This document shows, one piece after another, positions 9,641 through 19,401 of a stretch of 64,000 nucleotides of DNA. Origin of the DNA: Phocaeicola abscessus CCUG 55929 (GTDB taxonomy: Bacteria; Bacteroidota; Bacteroidia; Bacteroidales; Bacteroidaceae); the NCBI RefSeq assembly GCF_000312445.1, contig NZ_HE997182.1, positions 1 through 64,000 of the forward strand. The letters are read 5' to 3'. The notes under the pieces are model-generated. The model worked only from the letters and a program-made list of their open reading frames with translations. It was not told where the DNA came from and did no database searches. The position numbers were made by a program, and so were the translations under genes. The first letter of the stretch is position 1. The number at the start of each line of letters is the position of its first letter.

Positions 9641-10006
9641 TTAAAGTACTTCGGGTGCCAAGGAAACAACCTTCATATTAGCTGCACGCAACTCTCTGGC
9701 CACAGGGCCGAAAATACGACTACCCCTAATCTCACCTGCGTTATTTAATAATACGCAAGCATTATCATCAAAACGAATATAAGAGCCATCAGCACGACGG
9801 ATCTCTTTCTTAGTACGTACAATCAGAGCCTTCGAAACGGCACCTTTTTTAATTTCACTTGAAGGGATAACGCTTTGAACAGCCACCACAATGATATCCC
9901 CTACAGAAGCGTATCGTCTTTTTGTTCCGCCTAAAACACGAATACAAAGAGCTTCTTTTGCGCCACTGTTATCACATACTGTAAGTTTGGATTCTGCCTG
10001 TATCAT
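9641..10006 (-). CDS. rplN: Large ribosomal subunit protein uL14
   Basis: A 50S protein at the subunit interface (121 aa). It starts [20 protein letters not shown] and contains [20 protein letters not shown] and the C-terminal [21 protein letters not shown]. It lies 2 nt after the rpsQ stop. Confidence 0.98.
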   Translation of the reverse strand: MIQAESKLTVCDNSGAKEALCIRVLGGTKRRYASVGDIIVVAVQSVIPSSEIKKGAVSKALIVRTKKEIRRADGSYIRFDDNACVLLNNAGEIRGSRIFGPVARELRAANMKVVSLAPEVL

Positions 10007-10008
10007 AA

Positions 10009-10266
10009 TTACTTAGCTCTTTCAATTATTGAAACCAATCTCCATCTTTTCGTCTTGCTCAGAGGGCGAGTTTCCATGATATGTACCGTATCGCCTATAT
10101 TACATTCATTTTTTTCGTCATGAACATGATATTTCTTCGTTTTCCGAACGAACTTACCATACATTGGGTGTTTCTCCTTAAATACCGTAGCAACGGTAAT
10201 GGTTTTATCCATTTTATTGCTAACGACGATACCCGTTCTTTCTTTTCTTAAATTTCTAACTTCCAT
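10009..10266 (-). CDS. rpsQ: Small ribosomal subunit protein uS17
   Basis: A 30S OB-fold protein, 85 aa. It has the family pattern [40 protein letters not shown] and [18 protein letters not shown]. It lies between rpmC and rplN. Confidence 0.98.
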   Translation of the reverse strand: MEVRNLRKERTGIVVSNKMDKTITVATVFKEKHPMYGKFVRKTKKYHVHDEKNECNIGDTVHIMETRPLSKTKRWRLVSIIERAK

Positions 10267-10277
10267 GAGGACTAATA

Positions 10278-10472
10278 TTAGTTGTTAAGTTCTCTCCGAC
10301 GTAATTCTGCTTTCATTCGCGCAATCGTTCTGCGTAATTTCTTTATTTGTGCAGGATTTTCCAGCGGAGAAATAGAATGATTCAGCCGCATTTGATTGTA
10401 ATTGGCCACTTCGGTGTCAATTCTTTCTGCCAGCTCATTAGTTGGAATTTCTCTAATTTCTGCGATCTTCAT
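10278..10472 (-). CDS. rpmC: Large ribosomal subunit protein uL29
   Basis: A small two-helix 50S protein (64 aa) near the tunnel exit. It starts [18 protein letters not shown] and ends with the conserved [20 protein letters not shown]. It lies 6 nt after rplP. Confidence 0.97.
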   Translation of the reverse strand: MKIAEIREIPTNELAERIDTEVANYNQMRLNHSISPLENPAQIKKLRRTIARMKAELRRRELNN

Positions 10473-10478
10473 AATTAA

Positions 10479-10916
10479 TTAAGCATTTTGATTAGCATCG
10501 TAATCACGTCTAACAATAAACTTGGTAGTAATCGGAAGCTTCTGTGCCGCTAAACGCAACGCTTCTTTAGCTATCTCATACGGAACTCCGTCGGCTTCAA
10601 TCAAGACACGTCCTGGTAAAACCGGTGCGACGAACCCCACGGGATCTCCCTTACCTTTACCCATACGTACGTCAGCAGGTTTACGCGTGATCGGTTTATC
10701 CGGAAAAATACGAATCCAAATCTGTCCCTGACGCTGCATGTATCTTGTCACTGCCACACGAGCTGCCTCTATTTGATTGCCTGTAATCCATTTAGGTTCA
10801 AGCGCTTTTATACCAAATGACCCGAAGGCTAATTGATTACCTCTGTGCGCATAACCTTTTCCATTACGACGGCCATCTTGTTGTCTTCTGAATTTTGTTT
10901 TCTTCGGTTGTAACAT
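10479..10916 (-). CDS. rplP: Large ribosomal subunit protein uL16
   Basis: A 50S protein near the A-site tRNA elbow (145 aa). It starts [20 protein letters not shown]. The segment [20 protein letters not shown] and the [18 protein letters not shown] stretch are diagnostic. It lies between rpsC and rpmC in the S10 operon. Confidence 0.98.
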   Translation of the reverse strand: MLQPKKTKFRRQQDGRRNGKGYAHRGNQLAFGSFGIKALEPKWITGNQIEAARVAVTRYMQRQGQIWIRIFPDKPITRKPADVRMGKGKGDPVGFVAPVLPGRVLIEADGVPYEIAKEALRLAAQKLPITTKFIVRRDYDANQNA

Positions 10917-10937
10917 AATTCTTAAAATTCAAATCGA

Positions 10938-11666
10938 TTATCGATTAGTTCTCTTTCTTCTAAAGTTCTTACCACCATTGCCGCCGCTACCTCCACGATT
11001 ACCTTCTTTAACTTGAGCGAAATTAGGTGCCAATTCTCTCTTACCATAAACCTCACCCCGGCAAATCCATACTTTAATACCCTGCAAGCCAACTTTTGTC
11101 AAAGCATCAACCTGACAATAATCGATATCTGCACGGAAAGTATGTAACGGTGTTCTCCCCTCCTTTAACATTTCAGAACGAGCCATTTCTGCTCCATTCA
11201 AACGCCCTGAAATTTGGACTTTAATACCTTCTGCACCCATACGCATCGTGTTAGCAATCGCCATTTTTATAACTCGCCGATAAGCGATCTTTCCCTCGAT
11301 CTGGCGAGCAATATTATTAGCCACGATCACTGCATCCAATTCCGGTTTCTTTACTTCGAAGATATTGATTTGAATATCTTTATCGGTGATCTTTTTCAAT
11401 TCCTCTTTTAACTTATCAACTTCCTGACCACCTTTACCGATGATAACCCCCGGACGTGCGGTACATACAGTAATTGTCACCAACTTCAGCGTACGTTCAA
11501 TAATAATTCTTGAAATACTTGCTTTTACAAGTCTCGCCTTCAAATATTTGCGGATTTTACTGTCTTCTAGCAAAGAATCACCATAATCTTTGCCACCATA
11601 CCAATTAGAATCCCACCCTCTGATAATTCCTAAACGGTTACTTATCGGATTAATTTTCTGTCCCAT
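10938..11666 (-). CDS. rpsC: Small ribosomal subunit protein uS3
   Basis: A 30S protein at the mRNA entry channel (242 aa). It starts [20 protein letters not shown]. The KH domain has the GxxG loop in [19 protein letters not shown], and the C-terminal domain has [20 protein letters not shown]. The C-terminus ends in a Gly/Lys/Arg-rich tail. It starts 1 nt after the rplV stop. Confidence 0.98.
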   Translation of the reverse strand: MGQKINPISNRLGIIRGWDSNWYGGKDYGDSLLEDSKIRKYLKARLVKASISRIIIERTLKLVTITVCTARPGVIIGKGGQEVDKLKEELKKITDKDIQINIFEVKKPELDAVIVANNIARQIEGKIAYRRVIKMAIANTMRMGAEGIKVQISGRLNGAEMARSEMLKEGRTPLHTFRADIDYCQVDALTKVGLQGIKVWICRGEVYGKRELAPNFAQVKEGNRGGSGGNGGKNFRRKRTNR

Positions 11667-12086
11667 CTATACTGCTTCGTTTTTATTATCATTAGTATTT
11701 TTAGAATCGACGAACAAAGTTACGTGGTTCGAACGTTTACGAATTCTGTATCCTCTTCCTTGTGGAGCCGGACGCATTCTCTTCAGGGTGACTCCCTCAT
11801 CCACAAAGACTTTAGATATAAACAATTCTCCATCCTCTGCTTTGCGTTCGTTTTTCTGTTCCCAATTAGCAATAGCAGAGCGTAACAATTTTTCTACTTT
11901 TGCAGCAGCATCTTTCGAAGAAAATTTCAAGACGCCAAGTGCACGACTCACTTCCATACCACGGATCATATCCACGACATAGCGCATTTTCCGCGGAGAA
12001 GACGGGACATTTCGCAGTTTTGCGAAATACATGGTCTTAAGGGCTTCTTTTCTGTTGGCAGCCGATATTGATTTCCTTTTTCCCAT
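11667..12086 (-). CDS. rplV: Large ribosomal subunit protein uL22
   Basis: A tunnel-lining 50S protein (139 aa). The core has [20 protein letters not shown], and the tunnel hairpin has [21 protein letters not shown] hydrophilic Asn/Lys-rich tail follows. The macrolide-contact loop appears intact. It lies between rpsS and rpsC. Confidence 0.98.
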   Translation of the reverse strand: MGKRKSISAANRKEALKTMYFAKLRNVPSSPRKMRYVVDMIRGMEVSRALGVLKFSSKDAAAKVEKLLRSAIANWEQKNERKAEDGELFISKVFVDEGVTLKRMRPAPQGRGYRIRKRSNHVTLFVDSKNTNDNKNEAV

Positions 12087-12120
12087 TATCTTATTTCTTT
12101 TTTTCTACAGTTTGTACTGC

Positions 12121-12390
12121 CTATTTTTTATTATTACCTGCATGTCCACGGAAAGTACGTGTAGGAGCGAACTCGCCCAGTTTATGACCCACCATGTTTT
12201 CAGTAATATAAACAGGAATAAATTTATTTCCGTTATGAACCGCAATAGTATGCCCCACAAAGTCAGGCGATATCATTGAAGCTCTGGCCCACGTTTTAAC
12301 GACAGTCTTCTTTGTACTTTCATTCATAGCCAGAATTTTATTTTCAAGCTTAACGTTAATATAAGGACCTTTTTTTAATGAACGACTCAT
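12121..12390 (-). CDS. rpsS: Small ribosomal subunit protein uS19
   Basis: A 30S head protein, 89 aa. It starts [19 protein letters not shown] and has [20 protein letters not shown] and the C-terminal [19 protein letters not shown], all diagnostic. It lies between rplB and rplV. Confidence 0.98.
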   Translation of the reverse strand: MSRSLKKGPYINVKLENKILAMNESTKKTVVKTWARASMISPDFVGHTIAVHNGNKFIPVYITENMVGHKLGEFAPTRTFRGHAGNNKK

Positions 12391-12408
12391 AATTTACTCA
12401 ATTAATGA

Positions 12409-13233
12409 TTATTTCTTTCTTCTTTCAATTATATACTTAGAAGACTGTTTCTTCGGAGATCTTGTCTTCAATCCCTTAGCATATAAGCCTTTGCGCGAAC
12501 GCGGGTGACCACCCGATGCACGCCCTTCACCACCTCCCATTGGATGATCAACCGGGTTCATTACTACACCACGGTTATGAGGACGGAATCCCAACCAACG
12601 TGAACGTCCGGCTTTACCCGAACTTTCCAAGGCATGATCAGAATTACCCACGCTACCAATCGTAGCCTTGCAAGTGGAAAGGATTTGACGCAATTCCCCC
12701 GAAGGCAGCTTGATAACGCAATATTTACCTTCGCGAGATGTTAACTGAGCATAGTTTCCAGCCGATCTTACCAAAATAGCCCCCTGTCCCGGACGTAATT
12801 CTATATTATGAATTACAGTACCGATAGGAATATTTTCAAGTGGCAATGTATTACCAATCTCCGGAGCGGCATTTGCACCTGACATAACGGTGTGCCCTAC
12901 TTGTAAACCACTCGGAGCAATAATATATCGTTTTTCACCATCAGCATAAAACAGCAAAGCAATCCGCGCCGAACGATTCGGATCGTATTCAATCGTTTTA
13001 ACAACTGCTGGGACACCATCTTTCTCTCTCTTGAAATCTATTAAACGGAATTTACGTTTATGGCCTCCGCCAATATAGCGGACTGTCATCTTGCCGACAT
13101 TATTACGACCACCGCTCGCCCGTTTTCCGTACACAAGAGATTTCTCTGGCACCGACGCAGTAATTTCTTCAAAGGTACCAATAATTTTATGTCTTTGCCC
13201 AGGTGTAGTGGGCTTAAATTTACGTACTGCCAT
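12409..13233 (-). CDS. rplB: Large ribosomal subunit protein uL2
   Basis: A 50S protein needed for peptidyl-transferase centre assembly. From the ATG at 13233 the product is 274 aa and starts [19 protein letters not shown]; a TTG three codons upstream (13242) is less likely. The catalytic-region loop [18 protein letters not shown] near residue 230 is intact. It follows rplW by 5 nt. Confidence 0.98.
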   Translation of the reverse strand: MAVRKFKPTTPGQRHKIIGTFEEITASVPEKSLVYGKRASGGRNNVGKMTVRYIGGGHKRKFRLIDFKREKDGVPAVVKTIEYDPNRSARIALLFYADGEKRYIIAPSGLQVGHTVMSGANAAPEIGNTLPLENIPIGTVIHNIELRPGQGAILVRSAGNYAQLTSREGKYCVIKLPSGELRQILSTCKATIGSVGNSDHALESSGKAGRSRWLGFRPHNRGVVMNPVDHPMGGGEGRASGGHPRSRKGLYAKGLKTRSPKKQSSKYIIERRKK

Positions 13234-13238
13234 TTTTA

Positions 13239-13529
13239 TCAAATATTGCTATAAAAATCAATTGTATCGCCTTTTTTCAAAGTAACAATAGCTTTCTTAT
13301 AAGCGTTTGTTTTTCCTTTAATCAAACCAGACTTTGTATAACGGTTTTTGCTTTTCCCAGCATATCTTAAGGTATTAACACTCAACACCGTAACATTATA
13401 CAAAGTTTCTACTTCTTTCTTAATCTCCAATTTGTTAGCTTCTGGACGTACAATAAAACCGAAACGATTCAGTTTTTCAGTTTCCGCCGTCATTTTTTCA
13501 GTTACTAACGGTTTAATAATATATCCCAT
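13239..13529 (-). CDS. rplW: Large ribosomal subunit protein uL23
   Basis: A 50S protein at the tunnel exit where trigger factor and SRP dock (96 aa). It starts [20 protein letters not shown] and has [20 protein letters not shown]. Its ATG is preceded by GAGGAGG with an 8-nt spacer. It lies between rplD and rplB. Confidence 0.97.
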   Translation of the reverse strand: MGYIIKPLVTEKMTAETEKLNRFGFIVRPEANKLEIKKEVETLYNVTVLSVNTLRYAGKSKNRYTKSGLIKGKTNAYKKAIVTLKKGDTIDFYSNI

Positions 13530-13537
13530 TATTCAAG

Positions 13538-13544
13538 CCTCCTC
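13538..13544 (-). promoter_or_regulatory. Shine-Dalgarno site of rplW
   Basis: GAGGAGG, 8 nt before the rplW ATG, in the 20-nt gap after the rplD stop. Confidence 0.65.
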
Positions 13545-13549
13545 TTCTT

Positions 13550-14179
13550 TCATTCAGACAAGATTCCATCCATCACTTTCAGTGAATCTTCAGTCAATAC
13601 AATCGTTTCAGCATCGAGTACATTGTAAGTATTTAATGCAGAAGCTGTTGACATCTTAACATCCTGAATGTTACGAGCTGACAAATATACATTTTTATTT
13701 CCGTTAGGCAAAACCAAAAGTAACTTTTTGTCAGCAATTTTAAGATTATTTATTATGGTGATAAAATCTTTCGTCTTTGGAAGATCCAATGTAAAATCTT
13801 CAACCACTATGATGGCATTGTCCTGAGCTTTATACGATAAGGCTGAGCGACGGGCCAAAACCTTCACTTTCTTATTCAGTTTAAAAGAATAATCTCGTGG
13901 TTTAGGACCAAAGACACGAGCGCCGCCATGTAGCAATGGAGAATTGATATCCCCACGACGTGCGCCCCCACCACCTTTCTGACGACCTAATTTACGCGTA
14001 GAACCACTCAGTTCACTTCTCTCTTTAGATTTGTGTGTTCCTTGTCTCTGATTTGCTAAAAATTGTTTTACATCCAGGTAGATCGCATGATCATTAGGTT
14101 CAATTCCGAAGATAGATTCGTTTAACGTAACCTTTCTCCCGGTGTCCTCACCTTTAATATTTAATACGTTAACTTCCAT
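13550..14179 (-). CDS. rplD: Large ribosomal subunit protein uL4
   Basis: A tunnel-lining 50S protein (209 aa). It starts [20 protein letters not shown]. The extended tunnel loop contains [19 protein letters not shown] and [16 protein letters not shown]. In E. coli L4 represses its own S10 operon through the mRNA leader. Its ATG overlaps the rplC stop by 1 nt (TAATG). Confidence 0.98.
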   Translation of the reverse strand: MEVNVLNIKGEDTGRKVTLNESIFGIEPNDHAIYLDVKQFLANQRQGTHKSKERSELSGSTRKLGRQKGGGGARRGDINSPLLHGGARVFGPKPRDYSFKLNKKVKVLARRSALSYKAQDNAIIVVEDFTLDLPKTKDFITIINNLKIADKKLLLVLPNGNKNVYLSARNIQDVKMSTASALNTYNVLDAETIVLTEDSLKVMDGILSE

Positions 14180-14796
14180 TATTTCTCAATTAATACGATT
14201 GAACCTTTACATCCGGCCACTGATCCCTTTACTAAAAGGAGATTATGTTCCGGAATTATTTTTAACACACGCAAATTTTGGGTAGTCACCCGATCACCGC
14301 CCAACTGACCGGCCATACGCATTCCCTTAAATACCTTTGCAGGGTAAGAACAGGCGCCTATGGAGCCCGGTTTACGCGCACGATTATGCTGACCGTGAGT
14401 AGTTTGTCCTACTCCTCCAAACCCATGGCGTTTAACCACCCCTTGGAAACCTTTACCTTTAGAAGTTCCTATCACGTCGACGTAATCAGTTCCCTCAAAC
14501 AGATCGACCGTGATCGTATCTCCCAAATGATAATCTTTCTCAAAATTTTTGAACTCGGCCAAGTGTCTCTTCGGTGTTACGCCAGCTTTCTTAAAGTGTC
14601 CCATCAACGGTTTGGTGACATTTTTCTCTTTCATGTCCTGAAAACCGACTTGGATAGCTGCATACCCGTCCTTTTCAACACTTTTAACCTGAGTAACCAC
14701 ACAAGGACCAGCTTCGATGACAGTGCATGGTACATTTTTACCATCAGCACTAAAAACGGAAGTCATTCCGATTTTCTTTCCTAATAATCCTGGCAT
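14179..14796 (-). CDS. rplC: Large ribosomal subunit protein uL3
   Basis: An early-assembly 50S protein reaching into the peptidyl-transferase region (205 aa). It starts [20 protein letters not shown] and has the family signature [20 protein letters not shown] and [20 protein letters not shown]. It lies between rpsJ and rplD. Confidence 0.98.
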   Translation of the reverse strand: MPGLLGKKIGMTSVFSADGKNVPCTVIEAGPCVVTQVKSVEKDGYAAIQVGFQDMKEKNVTKPLMGHFKKAGVTPKRHLAEFKNFEKDYHLGDTITVDLFEGTDYVDVIGTSKGKGFQGVVKRHGFGGVGQTTHGQHNRARKPGSIGACSYPAKVFKGMRMAGQLGGDRVTTQNLRVLKIIPEHNLLLVKGSVAGCKGSIVLIEK

Positions 14797-14817
14797 TTCA
14801 GTTAAATTTTAATAGCA

Positions 14818-15123
14818 TTAAACCTTAATCTCCACTTCTACACCGCTCGGCAGTTCCAATTTCATCAACGCATCGACGGTCTTAGCTGTAGAACTGTAGA
14901 TATCGATCAAGCGTTTGTAAGACGAAAGTTCAAATTGTTCGCGCGACTTTTTGTTTACGAAAGTCGACCGATTCACAGTAAAAATTTTTTTATGTGTCGG
15001 TAACGGAATAGGACCGCTGACAATAGCGCCTGTAGATTTCACTGTTCTAACAATTTTTTCAGCCGAATTATCTACCAGGTTGTGATCGTAAGATTTCAGT
15101 TTAATTCTGATTTTCTGACTCAT
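14818..15123 (-). CDS. rpsJ: Small ribosomal subunit protein uS10 (NusE)
   Basis: A 30S head protein that also serves in transcription antitermination with NusB. The 101-aa product starts [20 protein letters not shown] and has [20 protein letters not shown] and the C-terminal [13 protein letters not shown]. It is the first gene of the S10 run but follows fusA with only an 84-nt gap, which holds a strong hairpin (15160-15197). Confidence 0.98.
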   Translation of the reverse strand: MSQKIRIKLKSYDHNLVDNSAEKIVRTVKSTGAIVSGPIPLPTHKKIFTVNRSTFVNKKSREQFELSSYKRLIDIYSSTAKTVDALMKLELPSGVEVEIKV

Positions 15124-15159
15124 TTGATTAAATATTAATTATTAATTATTTATTAAGTC

Positions 15160-15197
15160 GGGGCCGAATTAAGAGTCATTCGCTAATCCGTAGCCCC
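15160..15197 (-). promoter_or_regulatory. Hairpin in the fusA-rpsJ gap
   Basis: GGGGC pairs with GCCCC and, after a 2-nt bulge, CGGATTA pairs with TAATTCG (one G-U) around a 12-nt loop. It lies between fusA and rpsJ and has no T-tract after it, so it looks more like a leader or processing structure than a terminator. The S10 operon leader is the place where L4 acts in E. coli; a similar role here is inference. Confidence 0.5.
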
Positions 15198-15207
15198 TTC
15201 TTTTTCT

Positions 15208-17325
15208 TTACACTAAGTCTACACGCCCTTTGACTTCTTCAAGAATGTTCTTCGCAATCGACGAAGACACCTGAGAGTGATGATCATAAGTCATAGACGA
15301 AGTTGCACGGCCTGATGTAATCGTTCGTAATGCTGTTACATAGCCAAACATTTCTGCCAAAGGCACCATCGCCTTTACAATTCTTGCTCCGGACTTTGTC
15401 GATTCCATCCCTTCTACTTGACCACGCCGTTTATTCAAGTCACCGATCACATCGCCCATGTTTTCTTCCGGAGTAACGACCTCCAGTTTCATAATAGGCT
15501 CCATCAGAGCAGGACCTGCCTTTTCACAAGCTTTCTTATAAGCTTGAATAGCACAAATCTCAAAGGAGAGCTGGTCAGAGTCTACCGGATGAAATGATCC
15601 ATCTTTCAAAATGACCTTCAAGGAATCAAGTGGATATCCGGCCAGAACACCACTCTTCATGGCTGTCTGGAAACCTTTCTGCACGGAAGGGATGTATTCT
15701 TTCGGGATATTGCCTCCCTTCACTTCATCCACAAATTGCAATCCGCCTTCTTTGAAATCGTCATCAACCGGCCCAACGGAAACAATGATGTCAGCAAACT
15801 TACCGCGGCCTCCGGTCTGTTTTTTATACACTTCACGAAGGTCGACAATTTTAGTAATAGCCTCTTTATAAGCTACCTGCGGACGACCCTGATTACATTC
15901 CACCTTAAATTCTCTCTTCAAGCGTTCAATGATAATCTCCAAATGAAGTTCTCCCATACCCTCAATAACCGTCTGACCGGATTGTTCGTCCGTATGCACC
16001 CTGAACGTCGGATCCTCCTCAGCCAATTTAGCCAAACCGTTCGACAATTTTTCCATGTCTTTCTGGGTCTTGGGTTCAACGGCGATACCAATCACCGGGT
16101 CGGGAAAATCCATGGATTCGAGGACGATCGGAGCGTCTTCGTCGCAAAGGGTATCCCCCGTGTGGATATCCTTAAAACCTACTCCAGCGCCAATATCTCC
16201 AGCACCGATAACATCCACCGGATTCTGTTTATTAGAGAACATCTGGAACAAACGGGATACACGTTCTTTCTTCCCTGAGCGAGAGTTATAAATATACGAT
16301 CCAGACTCCACCTTTCCCGAATAGACACGGAAGTAAGTTAAACGACCTACATATGGATCGGTGGCGATCTTAAATGCTAGCGCCGAAGTCTTTTCGTCTT
16401 CCGAGGGACGGCGGTCTTCTTCTTTATCTGTCATAGGATTTCTACCCATGATGTTGGGAGTGTCCAATGGGGAAGGCAAGAACGCACAGATATAGTCAAG
16501 CAAAGTCTGAACGCCTTTATTCTTAAAAGAAGAGCCGCAAGTCATCGGAACGATTTCATGTTTCAACGTACCTTTACGAATGGCGCGCAAGATTTCTTCT
16601 TCGGTAATGGTTGAGGGATCCTCGAAAAATTTCTCCATGACTTCGTCATCGTAATTGGCTGCGCTTTCAAGCATTTTGTCCCGCCATTCCTGCACTTCAT
16701 TCGTCAATTCAGCAGGGATATCGGCCACTTCGTATTCCGCTCCCATCGTTTCGTCGTGCCAATAGATGGCCTTCATTTTAATCAGGTCGACCACACCTTT
16801 GAAATTTTCCTCAGCCCCGATCGGGATCATAACGGCACAAGGATTTGCACCCAGTTTCTCTCTCATCTGAGTCATTACATCAAAGAAGTTCGCCCCCGAG
16901 CGGTCCATCTTATTTACATACCCGATGCAGGGAACGCCGTATTTTTCGGCTTGGCGCCAAACGGTTTCTGACTGCGGCTCTACGCCGCCGACAGCAGCAT
17001 AAGTAGCCACGGCGCCATCGAGTACGCGCAACGAACGTTCTACCTCGGCGGTAAAGTCGACATGTCCCGGCGTATCAATCAAGTTAATTTTATAAGTCTT
17101 GTCCCCAACTTTCCAATTAGCAGTAGTGGCCGCAGAAGTAATGGTGATGCCGCGTTCCTGCTCTTCTTCCATCCAGTCCATCGTAGCTGCGCCATCATGA
17201 ACTTCACCAATCTTGTGAGTCAATCCGGTGTAGAACAAGATACGTTCGGAAGTAGTTGTTTTACCGGCATCAATGTGAGCCATAATGCCAATATTTCGGG
17301 TTAAACTAAGATCTTGTTTTGCCAT
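15208..17325 (-). CDS. fusA: Elongation factor G
   Basis: The GTPase that drives translocation and, with RRF, ribosome recycling. The 705-aa product has the P-loop AHIDAGKTT at 16-24, the switch I segment [21 protein letters not shown] and NKMD, followed by domains II-V. Its length is typical of bacterial EF-G. It lies between rpsG and rpsJ, the classical str operon order, here joined directly to the S10 genes. Confidence 0.97.
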   Translation of the reverse strand: MAKQDLSLTRNIGIMAHIDAGKTTTSERILFYTGLTHKIGEVHDGAATMDWMEEEQERGITITSAATTANWKVGDKTYKINLIDTPGHVDFTAEVERSLRVLDGAVATYAAVGGVEPQSETVWRQAEKYGVPCIGYVNKMDRSGANFFDVMTQMREKLGANPCAVMIPIGAEENFKGVVDLIKMKAIYWHDETMGAEYEVADIPAELTNEVQEWRDKMLESAANYDDEVMEKFFEDPSTITEEEILRAIRKGTLKHEIVPMTCGSSFKNKGVQTLLDYICAFLPSPLDTPNIMGRNPMTDKEEDRRPSEDEKTSALAFKIATDPYVGRLTYFRVYSGKVESGSYIYNSRSGKKERVSRLFQMFSNKQNPVDVIGAGDIGAGVGFKDIHTGDTLCDEDAPIVLESMDFPDPVIGIAVEPKTQKDMEKLSNGLAKLAEEDPTFRVHTDEQSGQTVIEGMGELHLEIIIERLKREFKVECNQGRPQVAYKEAITKIVDLREVYKKQTGGRGKFADIIVSVGPVDDDFKEGGLQFVDEVKGGNIPKEYIPSVQKGFQTAMKSGVLAGYPLDSLKVILKDGSFHPVDSDQLSFEICAIQAYKKACEKAGPALMEPIMKLEVVTPEENMGDVIGDLNKRRGQVEGMESTKSGARIVKAMVPLAEMFGYVTALRTITSGRATSSMTYDHHSQVSSSIAKNILEEVKGRVDLV

Positions 17326-17343
17326 TTTTCGTTCTTACTTAAA

Positions 17344-17820
17344 TTAAAATCTGAAGTGTGCGAAGGCGCGGTTAGCTTCGGCCATGCGATGCATATCTTC
17401 TTTACGCTTGAATGCTCCCCCCTGTTCATTATAGGCATCCGTAATCTCTGCAGCCAATTTATCGGCCATCGACTTTCCTCCTCGTTTTCGAGCGTACGAA
17501 ATCATATTCTTCATGGAAATAGACTCTTTTCGCTCCGGACGGATCTCGGTAGGTACTTGGAATGTTGCACCGCCAATACGGCGTGATTTAACCTCTATTT
17601 GAGGGGTAATATTATCGAGCGCTTTTCTCCAGATTTCCAAAGCTGATTTTTCTTCATTGGGCAATTTTACTTTGACTGTTTCCAACGCAGCGTAGAAAAT
17701 CTCATACGAAGTATTCTTCTTCCCATCGTACATGAGATGGTTCACGAATTTAGAGACCTTGGTGTCATTAAAGACGGGATCCGGCAGGATCACATGTTTT
17801 TTTGGTTTTGCTTTTCTCAT
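17344..17820 (-). CDS. rpsG: Small ribosomal subunit protein uS7
   Basis: A 30S head assembly initiator. From the ATG at 17820 the product is 158 aa and starts [19 protein letters not shown], matching the family. The frame stays open 25 codons upstream, but that extension has no homology I recognise. The C-terminal [12 protein letters not shown] is typical. It lies between rpsL and fusA. The 150-nt gap to rpsL is longer than its neighbours and shows no clear terminator. Confidence 0.97.
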   Translation of the reverse strand: MRKAKPKKHVILPDPVFNDTKVSKFVNHLMYDGKKNTSYEIFYAALETVKVKLPNEEKSALEIWRKALDNITPQIEVKSRRIGGATFQVPTEIRPERKESISMKNMISYARKRGGKSMADKLAAEITDAYNEQGGAFKRKEDMHRMAEANRAFAHFRF

Positions 17821-17970
17821 TGTTCTAAAACTAATGTTTTTGTTTGGGTTGCATTTTCCGTTTACTTCAACACTTCCACCGAAGTATTTACTCAACCTTT
17901 ATTGCTTTATCCGACAAACCAAAAACTAAAATTTAACATACTGTTATTCTTCGGAAGTATTCGGTTTCTA

Positions 17971-18354
17971 TTACTTCTTTCCTGCTTTAGGACGCTTAGC
18001 ACCATATTTGCTGCGGCGTTGAGTACGACCAGCCACACCGGCTGTATCCAAGGTACCACGTACGATGTGGTAACGAACTCCCGGCAAATCTTTCACACGA
18101 CCACCTCGTACCAATACGATAGAGTGTTCCTGTAAATTGTGTCCTTCTCCCGGGATATAAGAGTTGACTTCCTTCGAATTAGTCAAACGGACACGTGCAA
18201 CCTTACGCATTGCCGAATTAGGTTTTTTGGGAGTAGTGGTATAAACCCGAACGCACACGCCTCGTTTTTGCGGACACGAGTCAAGTGCGGGCGACTTACT
18301 CTTCTCTGTCAAAACCCGTCTTCCTTTTCTTACTAATTGTTGAATAGTAGGCAT
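17971..18354 (-). CDS. rpsL: Small ribosomal subunit protein uS12
   Basis: A decoding-centre protein (127 aa). It starts [19 protein letters not shown], and the sites linked to streptomycin resistance keep the sensitive-type Lys (TTPKKPNSA and GGRVKDLPG). It is the first gene of the str-S10-spc-alpha run, with a promoter at 18429-18459 and a leader of about 70 nt holding a small CCAAAA/TTTTGG hairpin (18407-18423). Confidence 0.98.
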   Translation of the reverse strand: MPTIQQLVRKGRRVLTEKSKSPALDSCPQKRGVCVRVYTTTPKKPNSAMRKVARVRLTNSKEVNSYIPGEGHNLQEHSIVLVRGGRVKDLPGVRYHIVRGTLDTAGVAGRTQRRSKYGAKRPKAGKK

Positions 18355-18428
18355 TTTGTTTTGTTTTTATTATTTATTATTATTTCTTAATTATCTATAT
18401 TAAAGTCCAAAATATACTTTTGGGGCTG

Positions 18429-18459
18429 CAAAGTTATCAATAACATTTTAATAAACAAT
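18429..18459 (-). promoter_or_regulatory. Promoter of rpsL and the ribosomal run
   Basis: The minus strand reads ATTG, 19 nt, TAACTTTG (-7 box at 18429-18436), a close match to the Bacteroidales primary-sigma consensus TTTG-N19-TAnnTTTG. It lies between the upstream terminator (18481-18511) and rpsL. Confidence 0.75.
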
Positions 18460-18480
18460 ATTTTTCTTGCAAAAATTAGC

Positions 18481-18511
18481 CTGTCTTTCTGAAAAACTTT
18501 TCGAAAGACAG
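18481..18511 (-). terminator. Terminator of the DUF3467 transcript
   Basis: A 9-bp stem CTGTCTTTC/GAAAGACAG lies 34 nt past the DUF3467 stop and is followed on the minus strand by GGCTAATTTTTGC. It separates DUF3467 from the rpsL promoter. Confidence 0.75.
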
Positions 18512-18544
18512 ACTGATTCGATTTCCTTTACGCAGCGACGTTCC

Positions 18545-18913
18545 TCAAGCTTCGCCTTTGAAACCGTTTAGCGGCGGAATAAATGTTTTCCCATCCGGAG
18601 AGTTCGATCCTCCTTGAATATTTTCCGGCATACGGATCGGCCCTAAGGCGCGTTCGTATTTGGCTATATTCTCCTGCAAGGCAAAAAGCAAACGTTTGGC
18701 GTGTTCCGGAGTCAGGATAATCCGAGATTGAACGCCGGCCTTGGGCAAACCGGGCATGACGCGGACAAAATCTACGATAAATTCCGAACTCGAATGGGCA
18801 ATAATCGCTAAATTGGCATAGGTGCCTTGAGCCACCTCATCTTTCAATTCTATCTGCAACTGAGCATTGTCGTCATTTCTTCCATTTTCCATCATTCTTA
18901 TCTGTTTATACAT
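18545..18913 (-). CDS. DUF3467 family protein
   Basis: A 122-aa protein of unknown function, recognised as DUF3467 from the core segment EFIVDFVRVMPGLPKAGVQS and the HAKRLLFALQENIAKYE helix. No signal peptide or membrane segment is visible, so it is probably cytoplasmic. The C-terminal tail (about 95-122) is Pro/Gly-rich. The start may be the Met at 18913 or one of the pair 6-7 codons later. It sits alone between the rpoC and rpsL transcription units with a candidate TATTTTTG -7 box at 18928-18935. Its place among core expression genes, as in other Bacteroidota, hints at a role tied to them, but none is known. Confidence 0.85.
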   Translation of the reverse strand: MYKQIRMMENGRNDDNAQLQIELKDEVAQGTYANLAIIAHSSSEFIVDFVRVMPGLPKAGVQSRIILTPEHAKRLLFALQENIAKYERALGPIRMPENIQGGSNSPDGKTFIPPLNGFKGEA

Positions 18914-18927
18914 TTATAAAGTAATAA

Positions 18928-18935
18928 CAAAAATA
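18928..18935 (-). promoter_or_regulatory. Candidate -7 box for DUF3467
   Basis: TATTTTTG matches TAnnTTTG, 14 nt before the DUF3467 start at 18913. The -33 region is a poor match. Confidence 0.45.
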
Positions 18936-19030
18936 GCAATTAAATTTGAGATCTGCAGCGTCTTTATTCTTTTTGGCGAAGAAAGAATTCAAATACGACT
19001 GGTATCTTATGAGATATCATCACTACAACC

Positions 19031-19325
19031 AAGGATACGTTGACTAACCTCAAATTCGATGTCCGATAACCTATCCGGATAGGTCGACCAACCCCAAATT
19101 TGAAGTCCAATAACGTCAATGACGGGGTTCCTTAACCTCAATGACGGGATAAAAGACCGCACCGGATAGGTCCCTCCACCTCAACGACAAGGTTCGGAAC
19201 GGCAAATCTTAGGTTACCTAACGTCAACGACGGGGTTCGAAACGGCAAATTTGACGTCCACCAACCTATCTGGATACGTCCTTCGACCTAAACGGTGAGG
19301 TTGTTTATCCCGCCGGATACGTCCT
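19031..19325. repeat. Mosaic of short degenerate repeats between rpoC and DUF3467
   Basis: Three kinds of module alternate in a 488-bp non-coding gap. Type A, GGATA(C/G)GT, occurs at about 19033, 19077, 19164, 19272 and 19314; one copy forms the palindrome CCTATCCGGATAGG (19070-19083). Type B, CAAATTYGANGTCC, occurs at 19051-19064, 19095-19108 and 19246-19259. Type C, like AACGTCAAYGACGGGGTTC, occurs at 19112-19130, 19134-19149, 19178-19208, 19220-19250 and, decayed, 19285-19303. Two C copies share the extension GAACGGCAAAT-like. No long open frame runs through it. Function unknown. Confidence 0.8.
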
Positions 19326-19337
19326 CCTAAACGAAAC

Positions 19338-19369
19338 GGCTGCGCCAAAACTTTCATTTCGACGCAGCC
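19338..19369 (-). terminator. Terminator of rpoBC
   Basis: The 7-bp stem GGCTGCG/CGCAGCC with an 18-nt loop lies 33 nt past the rpoC stop and is followed by GTTTCGTTT on the minus strand. The T-tract is interrupted, so efficiency is uncertain. Confidence 0.6.
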
Positions 19370-19401
19370 ATCTCCTTTTTATCGCACTGAAAGCCGATCT
19401 G

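Noticed and set aside
17821..17895. A 25-residue N-terminal extension of uS7
   Set aside because: The family start MRKAKPKK is at 17820 and the extension matches nothing.
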